This document shows, piece by piece, positions 45,928 to 57,490 of a stretch of DNA of 64,000 nt. Where the stretch lies: contig CM043966.1 of the NCBI GenBank assembly GCA_014529385.2, positions 40,856,037-40,920,036 of the forward strand, read 5' to 3'. The DNA comes from Adiantum capillus-veneris. Taxonomy: Eukaryota; Streptophyta; Polypodiopsida; Polypodiales; Pteridaceae. The position numbers were made by a program, and so were the translations under genes. The notes beneath the pieces are model-generated. The model saw only the letters and a list, made by a program, of their open reading frames with translations, did not search any database and had not been told where the DNA came from. Position 1 is the stretch's first letter; every line of letters begins with the position of its first letter.

Positions 45928-48317
45928 ATATACCTCAGACATGGCGAAACTACAACCAAAATTCACTTGAAAGACCATAGTTACAAAGATGTGAACTAGA
46001 CACCAGTGGAAGAGTTTTTGATTCAGCTACATTAGCAGGGTCGGAACTCCTAGCATGATTAGGGCAACAAAAAGAGCTATGGATGTCCGGAGCTTCGCAT
46101 TGTGGGAGCTTAAAAAGTAAGGAATGTGTCTCAGAAAGAGCGATTGAGGACAAGGATTATATTCCGAAACCTTTTCCTGAAGATGCCTTAGAACCTCTGG
46201 AATGGGAACACACACTAGCAACATTGGATGTTTATACCATTACAGATAGTCCAACAACAAAATTTTCCGATAAGGATGGCTATGATGTGCTACCCTATTA
46301 TATGGTAAGCCTTATACCAGGAGGAGATAAGATGGTAGAACCACCAGAACAAGAACAGTTTTATAACTCCTCTGAGCATCTGGAGGTAAATAACGATGCA
46401 GATAATGAGTGTTCAGACAACTCAAGCGAGTGTGGGGAGAAAACAGAGAATATCAAGTTTTATGATTTTGCCAATTAGCACCCTAGACACCAGGAACGCT
46501 ATAGAAAAAAACGAGCAGAAAACAAAGCGAGAGAACCTGATGCCCAGGATCAAAGATAAAACTCACTATCTAATGCTTGTCAAAGCAGAGGATTGTGTAA
46601 AAGACCAAATATCAGGAAGATTCTCGAAAGTTCGAAGGGAAAGAACGCAAGAGGAAATAAAACAAGTACAGAAAGCTAAAACAGAAACAAAATCACAAAA
46701 ATCAAAATAGAAAAAAACAAAAGACCCAGAGTGGACCAAACTGGAGCATAAACAGAAATACCAAGAACTAAAACGGTCTTTACGAGAGGTATGGACTACT
46801 GAGGGAGATAGTGATGGTAAGTGGGAGTCAGAAAAAGGAAACATGAATGTACCATCACACTATCGGAAATTCACCATCCAGGACAGAAAAATCATAATGA
46901 CACCACCAGTCAGGGAAAGAGCAAACCAGGAATCTTACGATGGGCTGGAAAATGCAAAACAGATAGACCTCGTTGAACCAGGTGAAAAGCCTCAGCCGGT
47001 CTATATAGCAGCTAATTTAGAGCCTAAAGAAGAAGAACGTCTAACACAACTTCTCAAGAAGTATAAAGATGTGTTTGCATTGTCCTACAAAGACCTCAAA
47101 GGAGTCGATCCATCGATATGCCAACATACAATTCCTTTGAGATCAGATGCCAAACCTAGCAAACAACGTCCTTATACATATAATGACACATTTGCTAAAT
47201 GAATCAAAGAGGAGATTGATAAGCTGATGGATGATGAATTCATCTATGAAATCAAGCATACAGATTGGGTGTCACCCATTGTGGTTGTCCCCAAAAATAA
47301 CAGAAAGCTGCGAGTGTGTGTAAACCTCAAAAAGGTAGATGCAGCACCATAAGGGATAATTATCCCTTGCCAATCACAGAACATGTACTTCAGAGGGTGA
47401 TCGGGAAATGGGCTTATTCCTTTCTAGATGGGTTTTCAGGATACAACCACTTGGCAATTGCAATAGAGGATCAACACAAAACAGCGTTTTCCACAGAGTG
47501 GAAAATATATACGTATAGAGTTATGTCTTTTGGCTTAACTAATGCTCCAGCTACCTTTCAAAGGTTAATGACGCATGCATTCAAAGAATACATGAGAATA
47601 TTCTTAGAAATATACATGGATGATCTTTGTGTACAGTCTCTTCTACGTGAGGAACATATAGACCATTTACAAAAGGTATTTGAGAAGTGCAGAACATATC
47701 AAATCTGTCTTAACCCGGAAAAGTGCATTTTTATGGTTAGGCAAGGCCGCATCATTGTCTCAAGAAATGGCATCACCACTGATCTAGACAAAATCAAAGT
47801 CATAGTAGACCTCCCTAGGCCTACTAATGTAAAACAAGTGCAATCCTTCATGGGACACTGCGAATATTATCGAAGATTCATATATATGTATGCAGTTATC
47901 GCACAACCTCTGTATCATTTGTTAGTCAGCTTCGACTAGACAAAGGAGTGTGAAACTTCATTCCAAAAGCTGAAGAAAAACCTTGTATCAACACATGTAC
48001 TTAAAGCACAGGATTGGAAAAAGATAATCCATGTTCACATTGATGCTTCTGCATATGCAATCGGGAGTATTCTAGCTCAACTTGGAGACGAAATAATGGA
48101 TTTTCCAATTTGTTATGCAAGCCGACAGTTAAATAGTGCGAAAAAGAACTACACAACCACCAAAAGAGAGGGGTTAGGAATGATTTATGCTGTAAAGAAA
48201 TTTCGGCATTATTTGCTCACAAACAAATTTGTGTTCTTCACAGATCATCAAGCTCTTTTGTATCTGGTAAATAAACAATGCAATACAGGGGGAATTGTAC
48301 GTTGGTTTATTATATAA
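45928..48317 (+). pseudogene. Element B pol linker, reverse transcriptase and RNase H
   Basis: After S2 the frame continues with HSYKDVN, EPLEWEHTLATLD and a charged linker to 46842. RT starts about 46843 (FTIQDRKIIMTPPVRER), with KGVDPSICQHTIPL, VSPIVVVPKN, MSFGLTNAPATFQR, IYMDDLCVQS (YMDD near 47611-47622) and RNase H (HIDASAYAIGSI, YTTTKREGLGMIYAV, FFTDHQAL). Lesions include a stop at 47202, a frameshift near 47345, a nine-base deletion after RQGRI (A has LGH) and a stop at 47937-47939. It is otherwise about as similar to A as other conserved parts of pol. Confidence 0.85.
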
Positions 48318-48335
48318 CTAGAGTTTGATTTCATA

Positions 48336-50096
48336 GTGGTTGTCAAAAAGGGTAAAACTCGTCTATGGGCGGATCATCTTTCAAGGCTACACAACGGGGA
48401 AGCTCCTGAAGGAGTGGATGATGACATACTTGATGCTTATCTTTTCAATATTGAAATGATACCCAAATGGTCTCAGGAAATTGTTAGCATTCTTTCTTTT
48501 GGAGGAAGGTTTGATAACAAGGAAGACAGATCCAAACAGCAAACAATTCGACAAACAAAAAACTTCCAGTTGATTGCAGGACGATTGTATCATCTAGCAG
48601 CGGACAAGATTCTACGATTATGTATAAATCCGGAAGAATTTGAGTGTTATCTTGAAGAAGCACATGTTCAGTATTGTGCATTTCATTGTTCAACACTGAA
48701 AACACACCATAGACTGAAACAATTAGGGGTTTATTGGCCAACTATGTATGCTGACACACGTGCTTATGTTAACAATTGTATTATATGTAGTACCAAACGA
48801 CCAGTGGATCACGCAACATTGTTTCAGGTAAACATTGCACCTGCATGGAGTCAATATATCATTGATTTCTTAACCACAAGGACGTTTCCTGAAAACATCA
48901 CAAGAGCACGGAAAAGGGCTATAGAGCTGGAGGCTCGCGACTATAATTTAATTGGGAACCAACTCTATAAGCAAGGAAAGGACAATCAATTTAGAATCTG
49001 TGCAAGTGAAAGTGAATACCTGCTAACTCTAGAACATACACATGGCGGAATAAGTGGAGGCCATTTTTCAGGCCATAAGACATCAAAAATTGTCTTAACG
49101 GCAGGAATATGGTGGCCTACATTGCATATGGATGCTGAAGAGTTTGTAAAGTGTTGTGACGCATGTCAGCGCACCAAGGTGTCGATAAAGAGTGATGAGA
49201 TACCACTACGGCCAATGATGGGAGCAAGGGCATTTGCAAAATGGGGCATTGATTTTGTGGGGCCTATTTCACCCCCTGCATATCGCACCCATACCCAATA
49301 TATCATTGTGGCTACGGACTATCTCACAAAATGGACAGAAGCCAAGGCAACACAAAAAGCAGATGCACGAACCACTGCACAATTTCTATATGAGAATGTC
49401 TTTGTACGATACGGTTTACCAATAGAAATTGTCAATGATCGAGGAACACATTTTCTTAATGAAGTCATTGAATATCTGCTAGAGGAATTCATGGTCATAC
49501 ATAGAAAATCTGCTCCATATCATCCACAAGAAAATGGACAAGCGGAGGCCACAAACAAAACGTTATGCACGGTTCCCACTAAAATTGTATCAGAGTCAAG
49601 AACAGACTGGGATCAACAGCTACATTCAACACTATGGGCATACAGGATAGCTTACAAAACATCCATAGGAACGACACCGTACAACATGGTGTTTGGCCTA
49701 AATGCTATATTACCCATAGAGTTTTTAATTCCAACTCTACGAGTATCAAAACACTTAGAATGGACAAGACATGAGCTCTTGTCAAGAATAGATGATCTTG
49801 AAAAGCTAGATGAACCTCGTTTACGAACTGTAGCTTCGATTTATGCTAAAAAGAGAAGACAAAAGGAGTTTTTTGACAAGCATGTGCGCACGAAAGAGTT
49901 CAAAACAAGTGATTATGTACTTGTTTATACCTTGAAGCAACAGGCCAAGAAACTTAAAAAGCAAGGGATGGGTCCCTTTGTGATTAGTGACCTATCACAA
50001 AGCGGAGTTGTCAAGCTTACTACATTAGCAGGAGAAGAAATGCCAAATTGGATTAGTGGGTGTCGATTAAAGAAATATCATTTACCACTAACATAG
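48336..50096 (+). CDS. Element B integrase with two tandem zinc-binding modules
   Basis: This 586-codon frame starts at the RNase H tail (LWADHLSRL). Module 1 has WSQEIVSIL, LIAGRLYHL, HVQYCAFH and CIICST; module 2 has WSQYIIDFL, LIGNQLYKQ, HGGISGGH and CDACQRTK. Both have HxxxxxxH and CxxC, repeating the same 120-residue plan. The core has KWGIDFVGP, IEIVNDRGTH and GQAEATNKT, i.e. Asp, Asp and Glu retained. The C-terminal part (DYVLVYTLKQQ, MGPFVISDLSQSGVVKL, NWISGCRLKKY) ends at a stop that, compared with A, is probably a point mutation (A reads on to PR2). No chromodomain is visible. Confidence 0.9.
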   Translation: MVVKKGKTRLWADHLSRLHNGEAPEGVDDDILDAYLFNIEMIPKWSQEIVSILSFGGRFDNKEDRSKQQTIRQTKNFQLIAGRLYHLAADKILRLCINPEEFECYLEEAHVQYCAFHCSTLKTHHRLKQLGVYWPTMYADTRAYVNNCIICSTKRPVDHATLFQVNIAPAWSQYIIDFLTTRTFPENITRARKRAIELEARDYNLIGNQLYKQGKDNQFRICASESEYLLTLEHTHGGISGGHFSGHKTSKIVLTAGIWWPTLHMDAEEFVKCCDACQRTKVSIKSDEIPLRPMMGARAFAKWGIDFVGPISPPAYRTHTQYIIVATDYLTKWTEAKATQKADARTTAQFLYENVFVRYGLPIEIVNDRGTHFLNEVIEYLLEEFMVIHRKSAPYHPQENGQAEATNKTLCTVPTKIVSESRTDWDQQLHSTLWAYRIAYKTSIGTTPYNMVFGLNAILPIEFLIPTLRVSKHLEWTRHELLSRIDDLEKLDEPRLRTVASIYAKKRRQKEFFDKHVRTKEFKTSDYVLVYTLKQQAKKLKKQGMGPFVISDLSQSGVVKLTTLAGEEMPNWISGCRLKKYHLPLT

Positions 50097-50099
50097 GAT

Positions 50100-50957
50100 A
50101 TGCTTCAACAAATCCATCAAGAAAAACAATGGATGAAGGAGAAACAAAAGGTCCGAGAAGAAGCCCAAGCAAAAGCAAAAGAACGCATTGCAAAAAGAAG
50201 GCTTCTACGACAACAACAACAATGTGGATCATCGTTGCGAATCAATGCCATTCGACTAACGAATGTTGATGAAGACACAGTGGAGCCAATAATTGCAGTC
50301 AAAGTGGGTAGCAATAAAGTTGAATCGACGGCATTTCTTGATTATGGAGCTCAAGCAAATTTGATCTCTTACACATTATACAAACAACTCAAGCCCACAG
50401 GTCAACTACATCCTACTCCACAAGTGCTGGAGAGTAGTACATCACATTCGCTGAAAATAGTGGGCTGGACTATATTGCATGTACAAGTACATCAATATAT
50501 TTACCCACACAAGTTTTATGTGGTCGAGGATGAAAGCACACAACACTCCATGTTGTTGGGACAACCTTGGCAAAAAGAGTACAATGTACAGATAGATTGG
50601 AATGAGGATGCAGTCAAAATTCAGCATGCACAAGAACAACAGGTGATAGCCTTTGCTCAGCAACCACGTAAGAATCAGCTGCCAGCAATGCAATCGCGGG
50701 ATAATGAGCCAAAATCATGGGTTCCACTAAAGAACAACATGATACCCAAGGCTAACAAACGGGGAACTGCCAACCAGGCTCACTACAAGCATACAAAGAC
50801 ACCGACCACAGTGAAAAGATCAGAGTTAGCAACACGAGAAAAACAAGTATGGGTGTGGAAGGATAGAAATGATATGGCACACAAACCACAATACAACAGA
50901 AGAAGTCAACAGAAGCAGATAGTTCAACCAAAAACCAAGGGAATAACACAGATATGA
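50100..50957 (+). CDS. Element B PR2: second retropepsin-like domain after integrase
   Basis: A Lys/Glu/Ala coiled linker (50100-50220) leads to a retropepsin-like fold: EPIIAVKVGSNKVESTAFLD then YGAQANLISYTLYKQL, and YPHKFYVVEDESTQHSMLLG with QPWQKEYNVQIDW. The catalytic Asp is kept but Ser is Tyr (DYG); A has DSG here. Alignment with protease 1 runs through the Asp loop and the later hydrophobic-Gly motif. A Lys/Gln-rich tail ends at 50957, with weak coding continuation in other frames to about 51330. The start is an artefact of the stop at 50094-50096; originally it was one frame with integrase. Confidence 0.75.
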   Translation: MLQQIHQEKQWMKEKQKVREEAQAKAKERIAKRRLLRQQQQCGSSLRINAIRLTNVDEDTVEPIIAVKVGSNKVESTAFLDYGAQANLISYTLYKQLKPTGQLHPTPQVLESSTSHSLKIVGWTILHVQVHQYIYPHKFYVVEDESTQHSMLLGQPWQKEYNVQIDWNEDAVKIQHAQEQQVIAFAQQPRKNQLPAMQSRDNEPKSWVPLKNNMIPKANKRGTANQAHYKHTKTPTTVKRSELATREKQVWVWKDRNDMAHKPQYNRRSQQKQIVQPKTKGITQI

Positions 50958-53300
50958 GTCCCAAAGAAAATGCTCAGTAACAACTTAAATGTGACTCGCA
51001 TTTGGATCCCGAAACCGAAGCAAAAGGAACTCCCTTCAGTACAAGCAACATCGGCATGCAGACACACACATCATATGAAACCGGCAAACCGTTATATGTG
51101 GGTGCCAATCAGCAACAAAAATATGACAACCGAGGAAGTAGCAATAAACCTACAAAACCCGGCAAAGCAAAGCTACAAATGGAAACCCAAAGAGACAAAG
51201 ACTATGGCCAATTCAGCCAAAACAATTCTCTCCAAGGAGACGATGGAGAGGGGGAAAGGGGAACACACCCAGCACACAACACAATGCCTCACTATAGCCC
51301 AGGGTATACACAGCGCCCCAATCCACTAGAGTTCACCTTCAAAACTCAACACTATCCGCAAGCAAACCACTGCTTTCACACAACCGCACGCACATACGCC
51401 TTGCAATGCACCAGACAGACTCAATCACTCCGCTCCGCTCAATTCACAGCCTTCCACACACACACAACCTCTCTCTATCTCTCTTTGCATGACCAAACTC
51501 GGGGGGACACACACGCCGACACACACGCGAAAACACACGCACACAAGCAGAGAAGAGAAGGGGGAAGGGGGAATGACGCCTGAAACAGAAGGGAACCGTC
51601 TACTAGCATAGGCAATAGCATGTACAATCAACACACCATCGGCATGAACCTCGGCAACCAAAAACAAGAGCTCCAAAAGCCTTGGCAAAAAAACCCTCCT
51701 TGGTCCAAAGCCCTCCTTGGCAAAAGACACTGGTCCCAAAAAAAGACCCTTACAAATGAACATAAGCACCCTTTTATAGGGGTGTGCATAGAAATCTTAA
51801 AAAAGAAAAATGGTGGTGTGATTCCATGTCGTGCACTCCCTTTGGAGTTCTATTTAGAAGTTTTATGCATTGCCAACACTTGGCTTAATTATTCTTGGAA
51901 ACTTTTGCATGCTAGACATATTGGCCCTTTGGCCCCTTTCTCTTCACTTTTTTTTCCCGGCCGCCCGGACTCCCTTCTCCTTGCACTTCATTTGCTTGTC
52001 GGCACCTCCTTGCACGCTGCTGCAGGACCTCTCTCTTACACAAGGGGGGGAGGCAATAGCGACCTCGCTATTGCTCTCCCTCTCCTTCTTAAAAATTTGG
52101 AGCCGCGGGACCCGCCTCTAGCAAGGCCTTCCACGTCATCACTACATCACCAGCCAGGGCCGCCCACGGGCACCACCACCAGCCAGCACCGCCGGCCATT
52201 GCCACCAAAATCGCCGCAGGACGCCCACAGCAGCGCCATGCGCGCGGACGCCATAGCTGCGCCCAAGAGAGCTCCCCTCTCTCTCCTTCCTTGTGTGCTA
52301 ATGGGAGCCCACGCCTCAGCCTTTATAGCCTGGCCTCAACGGTCCCGCGCCCGCATGTGGGTTTTAGGCCCCTGCCACGTGGCATTCCCCTAAGATTTGA
52401 GCCCCCAAGGGCTCCAAAAACTCATTATTTTCTTCCTTTAACCAAAAAAACTTTGCAATCTGCCTTGACCTGGCCCCCATTTTGTGCTCCCACCTTCTGT
52501 TGCCGAGCCGCAAAGCCCGAGTGAAATCGTGCATTGTCGCCCTGCTCCTCCATGATCCGCACCGTTATTCGACTCCTCCAGGCCCGAGATCCAATGCGAC
52601 CAAAACACGATCAAACCATCTGCAATTAACTTCGGGCAAAGACAACCAATCTTTCGACTTCCATATCTGTCAGCTCCGGATTCCGTTTGGCGTGCAGTCA
52701 CTTCCTGCTAGCTCCATATGGTCTACACTCTGATCTAGAACTTTGTTGAGGCTCAGAAGATGCCAGATGGCGCGTACTCCAATGTGGCCAAGTGGGCTCA
52801 GACCCGACCCCCGGAAAAACTTCAACTGACCATAGCTTGCAATCCAGAGCTCCGATCCACAATCTGAAAAGACGGGTAGGCTCTATGAGTTGAGCTCTAC
52901 ACATCTATACCTCAAGTTCCACTTGGATCGCCAATCACCAGCTGCCCTATCCGGCAAGAATCTGCAAACCATCAAAACTTCAACCTTCAATAACTTGGGC
53001 TCCGTAGCTCGGTTTGATGAGCCGTCTGGACCTGCTCCTTTAGCACTTCAAGCTCTTCATTTTTGGACCCAAAAGATGCACTCTACATCTCCTTCACCTG
53101 CTACCCCATTTAGCACATTATGGAGCCTTCTTGGCCTATAAGCCGCATCATGCATACACTCCCGCTGCTACCTGTCATCCCATGAACTTCCTAGCTGCTC
53201 CAGTCCTTTGCCATGCTTCTACTTGCCTGTACACACCTATCCATGCCATCTTCTAGCGTCGATACACTTTGGCTGCACCAACGACTACGGCCATATCGAC
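50958..53300. other. Element B pol tail, then a probable further insertion
   Basis: Tail-like sequence rich in Gln, Lys, Pro and Asn runs to about 51330. From there to about 53280 nothing aligns with A, while sequence on either side does (A 12360-12005), so about 1.9 kb is probably inserted. It is GC-richer and has a minus-strand TATAAAAG box (51778-51771), so it could be another solo LTR in minus orientation. I could not find its ends or a duplication, and no protein domain is recognisable. Confidence 0.4.
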
Positions 53301-53596
53301 AATAGCAACAAACCAAGCAATAAGAAAGACAATCAAACAGAGAGAGGTAGAATTACAGCTTTTACTTGCAAAGAAAATCTGCCGACCAAATCAACAACAA
53401 ACAGAAAACCTTGACGGCGAATGCCAATAAGCATATTGCTTATACCTTCCTCTTGCACAGCATTAATTTTTCCATGCATTGACCGAGTATGCATCATATA
53501 GAGCCACATTACACGGCCAAGCATTAGCACAATTTTGAACCCATGCATGGCACATACTTCGAGGTGATACCTTGTCGTTCGGGAGGACTCCGGCTA

Positions 53597-53609
53597 GGAG
53601 GGGGGAAGG
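53597..53609 (+). promoter_or_regulatory. Element B internal polypurine tract
   Basis: GGAGGGGGGAAGG lies in the conserved context CGGGAGGACTCCGGCTAGGA, matching A's internal tract. The flanks are conserved as well, indicating the site is ancestral to both elements. Confidence 0.6.
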
Positions 53610-55184
53610 CATTCTCAATGCGGACCGAATGGCGAAAGCAAAAAATGGCATTTTTTGACTCATTTTAAGGGTTGTTGTTGATTGTGAAATTTTCAAGACT
53701 AACCCAAGTACATATGCCCTTATACAGCCAGCATTTACAAGTATATGGGACCAAACACCAAATCAAGCCCCTAGGTGTGTGTATATAAGTAAAAATAGCC
53801 ATTTTTAGAACAAAATATTGGTAAAACGGAGAAATCCGGTCATAAAAATTGCATGTGAGTGTATATAGTGTTTTGTGGTGATGTTTTTGATTTATTATGA
53901 TTTTTGGGGATTTTTTGGATTTAATTTGCTATTTTCCTTTTAATTTTACTAATTTTCAGCAGAAAAACTTCAAAAATACAAAAAGCAAGTGAAAAACAGT
54001 CGTAATGAAAAACAAAAAATATGGGGATGATCAGTGACTATAAGACAACCTATGGTACAGTGGGGGTGCAATTATGTGAATGGAGCGGAAAGCGTGATTT
54101 GGCCAGATTTTGACCGAAACGTCAAATTTCTCGTAAGCTGGACAAATGGAGTCCAAATCAAGAAATTTTTGAGCCTAAACCGCATCTCGCAAGATGTTGG
54201 GAGCACATGTCAAGTTTCATGAAAAGTGGTTCAGGACCCCCATTATGAGAAATTTTCACTTCATTTTAAACTCATTTCCACTATTGACCTTTGAGAGACA
54301 GCTTCTACCACCTAGAGCGAATGGAACTTCCAGCAGCTTCTACGACGTGCACGACTACCCGACAAGCTCCAGACATGAGAGGTGGGCTCACCACCTTGAG
54401 CTTTTCGCGCATGTTTGTCGTTTTGTCGCGAAAACCGGCGTAGGGTTCACACAGAAAGCGAGCAGTAGAGACCTACAGGTAGAAGTGGCCACCCAAAAGC
54501 AATGAGACTTCATTGGCAACTTACCCTAGCATAGGAGACCAGTCTTGGATGCCCAAAGGCAGTAGAAAACCATCGGAAAAAACACTAATTCTTAGAGCCC
54601 CGCAAGAGGCCACCAAATGGAAAATCGACGGAGAGGCGCCCAAATGCTACCAAAACTCATGGGTGGGAGCATCTCGACATGCTCAACAAGTCTATGTAGC
54701 CCACATGACCAAAACGTGACCCGAAGCGGCACTAAACTTCAGAAACGACATCAGACACACAAAGCGTCAAATAGCTCTCGCGGCCAAACCGCATGTCCCG
54801 CGTTTTCCACCAAACTTCATGAGCAGCTTTCCTAAACCATCAACAACCAAGTCCTATGGTGGTAGACCACCACAAGTCATCAAAGACATGTAAACGAAAC
54901 CACGGGTGCTTCTGGAGCGACAAATTGCCAAATGGAGCTCCGGTGAAGCTAAAGTCGACAAAAACCATACGGCAAGGATCCATCGGGAAGCTATGGAGAC
55001 CAACATCAAGAAATTTCATCGCCGAAAAGCACTCCAAAAGTCAGGAAATGTCTCAAAGGCTCTGAAATCCACACAAGGAGTTACTTTCTATCTGTTTGAC
55101 TTTTTTGTTGAAATAGGGCTTAAAAGGGACTCAGGGGGACTAAGGGCAGGCACCAGTAGCAGTCTCCACAAAAATTTCATCAGG
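53610..55184 (+). other. Element B spacer between internal PPT and array 2
   Basis: No ORF with support. It has an AT-rich block at 53860-54010, as in A near 11500-11600, and short motifs shared with A 10353-11957. Numerous short ORFs are not conserved in frame. Confidence 0.55.
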
Positions 55185-56063
55185 AGACATCCTACGCATA
55201 GGATGTCTCAAGGCCAAATTTGGGCACCAAACCTAACAACTCTCATCACACACATTTTTTGAATAGCCTTTACATGCTAGCCACCAAGTTTCATCACATA
55301 TGGACAAAAATTGACCTCATATGCATGAAAAAACGCAAAGTCAGGGCATAGAGGCAATAATGAACTACAGACCTACCAAAACTTGTCCAAATCACATGAA
55401 ACTTGCACAATACATTCATGGGCACATTGCCAACCAATCTGTGTGGTCACATGCAAAAAATGATGAAATAGACATCCTACGTATAGTATGTCTAAATGAC
55501 AATTTTGGCCCACATATGGTGTTTTTTCAATTCCAGATCTATTCATATCACCTTTAAGAGATCATATATCAAGTTTCAAGCCATTCCCATCACTTTTGGC
55601 CTCCAACATCTCCAAGATACACTTTTTGAGCCCAAAAACACTACACAGGGTCTTACCTATACCAAACTTGTCCAAATCAAAATCCAAGAGCATAGTCATG
55701 TTCCACATGCCAAGAGTCACCCACGAACAAATCTCAAGCTATTTTGATGAAAAAAACATCCTACGTGTAGGATGTCTCCAACTCAATTTTGACCTTCTGT
55801 GCAAGAAATGACATCATGGGAGCCATTACCATGGTGCAAGGAGCCCATATATCAAATTTCAACCCATTTGAATATCATTTGCTACTTGTTGTGGACATCC
55901 TACCCAATTTGTGAGCCTAAAGCCTGAATCTGCCAAAAAAATACACTTTTTGATGCCCAAACCCAATTCCAATCACATAGCCATGTTCAACAGGTCAAGG
56001 GCCACCAGCATGTCAAGTTTCACCAAAAACTGATGAAAAAGACATCCTACGCGTAGGATGTCT
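55185..56063. repeat. Element B palindrome array 2 (upstream of ORF2)
   Basis: Sites lie at 55185-55208, 55470-55493, 55754-55777 and 56040-56063 (perfect AGACATCCTACG dyad), with a half-site at 55893 (GACATCCTACCCAA). Steps between full sites are 285, 284 and 286 bases, and the half-site lies midway in the last interval. The array ends about 165 bases before the ORF2 ATG at 56229. Imperfect copies deviate mainly at the central CGCG. Confidence 0.9.
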
Positions 56064-56196
56064 AAATGATAAATTTTAGCCAGAATGATACTATGAGCAC
56101 ATGCAGGGTTTCCCAAGTTCCTTTTAAGTTTTATTTTCAATTTTCAAGTCATTTGGATAGTTAAAACTCAGCTTCTCAGCTAATATGGAAAAAACG

Positions 56197-56223
56197 CTAA
56201 CTTCGGACTACTGAGTGCAACAG
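56197..56223 (+). promoter_or_regulatory. Candidate branch point and 3' splice site before B ORF2
   Basis: ACGCTAACTTC and, 23 bases after the branch A, CAACAG, five bases before the ATG. The same ACGCTAACTTC and ACAG|GATC are found in A, although the sequence between differs. Confidence 0.4.
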
Positions 56224-56228
56224 GATCT

Positions 56229-56901
56229 ATGGCAGCCGCAAAATCACCGGCAAAGAAGAAGAGGATGACCATAAAAGATTACTTGCAAGAAGTAGAGCCG
56301 TTTGTCATCCCAGAAGGAACTCTGAAGCCAACCAGCACGTGGATTCAGGAGGATTTGCTAGAGTCAAATGATCTGAAGATCTACCAAGGTGTGTTCAAAG
56401 ACACTGAAGGAAATGTAATAGAGCTACCCATGCTACCGCGGGAGCTCAATGAGTTTGTCAGAAGCAAGATGATAGAGTACCTGGAGAAGATAGATCTCCA
56501 TAACTATTTTGAAGCTGTGCCAGCTGGAATTTACATAAAAAGAGTATGGGAGTTTGTAACTACAATCAAAGAAGATGGAGTGGCCAGAGTTACTGATCTG
56601 CAGGGCAAGCTAGACACTGTGATTGTAATCACAGAGAAAGTAGTGGCAGCCGCACTAGACCTCTCCAACAAAGGGGATAGTGTAACCAAAAGAAGAGATG
56701 AAGTCAAGGTGTACTCTGAAAAGAAGAGCAACTACACCTTTGAAGACATTGCAAACCCTAAAGTGGCTATCATGAGCCAGCTGTATAACCAGTATTTCCA
56801 CATGTGTACAAAGCGGACACAGAAGTACAGAATGCCGCCTGGTGCAATTGCCACAACCTTCACCTGGGCAATGCAGAAGAGCAAGCCAAAGGTGATCAAC
56901 T
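56229..56901 (+). pseudogene. Element B ORF2, N-terminal part, split by copia E
   Basis: The frame is open from ATG 56229 for about 224 codons until copia E enters after KPKVINL. Motifs include a Lys-rich start (SPAKKKRMTIKDYL), LKIYQGVFKD, PMLPRELNEFV, VARVTDLQGKLDTVIVIT, LYNQYFHMCTKR and GAIATTFTWAMQ. Many match A ORF2 (IKIYQGTFRD, PMIPREL, LYNQFFHVCSKR). It is highly conserved compared with the rest of B. No enzyme motif, signal peptide or membrane segment is seen. It continues at 62085. Confidence 0.8.
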
Positions 56902-57128
56902 TGTTACCATATACATGTGGTAGTGATGTGTGTGAACACACTAGGACCGCCGGGGCATTTTTTCCCTCTTTAGGAGGTTTTTTCCCCCGTGCATTGTATA
57001 TACGCCCATCACTCTAGGGCTATCAATCTTTCCATTGCACACTAAGTAACACACTCTCTATTGTGTGCCTTGAGCTTCCTTCGTCTTCTCCAAGCTGTGT
57101 GTGTTTCTCTGCAACCCTAATTCCAACA
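56902..57128 (+). repeat. Copia E 5' LTR
   Basis: TGTTACCATATACATG to CCTAATTCCAACA. TATATA at 56997-57002 is the likely core promoter. Confidence 0.97.
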
Positions 57129-57130
57129 AT

Positions 57131-57142
57131 TGGTATCAGAGC
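57131..57142 (+). promoter_or_regulatory. Copia E primer-binding site (initiator tRNA-Met)
   Basis: TGGTATCAGAGC is the usual plant copia PBS, complementary to the 3' end of initiator tRNA-Met, two bases after the LTR. Confidence 0.95.
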
Positions 57143-57490
57143 AGGTCACGTCCTCCCGGGCTTAGTCGCCAGCGGCTCCAGCACACGCCTGCTCACTTTC
57201 TCCGATTTCAGTGAGCTTTGGCAAGCGTTCGCAAGTCGACAAATATTTTGGGCGAGCTCGAAGAGCTCGGTCTGCTCAGAATTTTGATTTGGGCTCATTT
57301 CGGCCTCCGTTTCCACTACGGGCAGTACTGCACAGGTTATTTCGTCATTTTGTGCAGATTTTCTGTCAGTGCCGTTTTCTACATAACAGGTGCCTTATAG
57401 TCTTCTACGGTTTGTGCTATATAGCACAAGTTGTTCCCGCTCCATTTCTCCTATTTTCGGGCAGTTTTCACATCAGGTGCAGCATTTACC

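Noticed and set aside
51620-52393. 257-codon ORF as a host gene
   Set aside because: Low-complexity Pro/Ser/Ala composition, no recognisable domain, no conservation in element A.
57431-57490. Upstream Met at 57431 as the copia E start
   Set aside because: The next in-frame ATG (57491) has a good context and begins the segment conserved with copia D.
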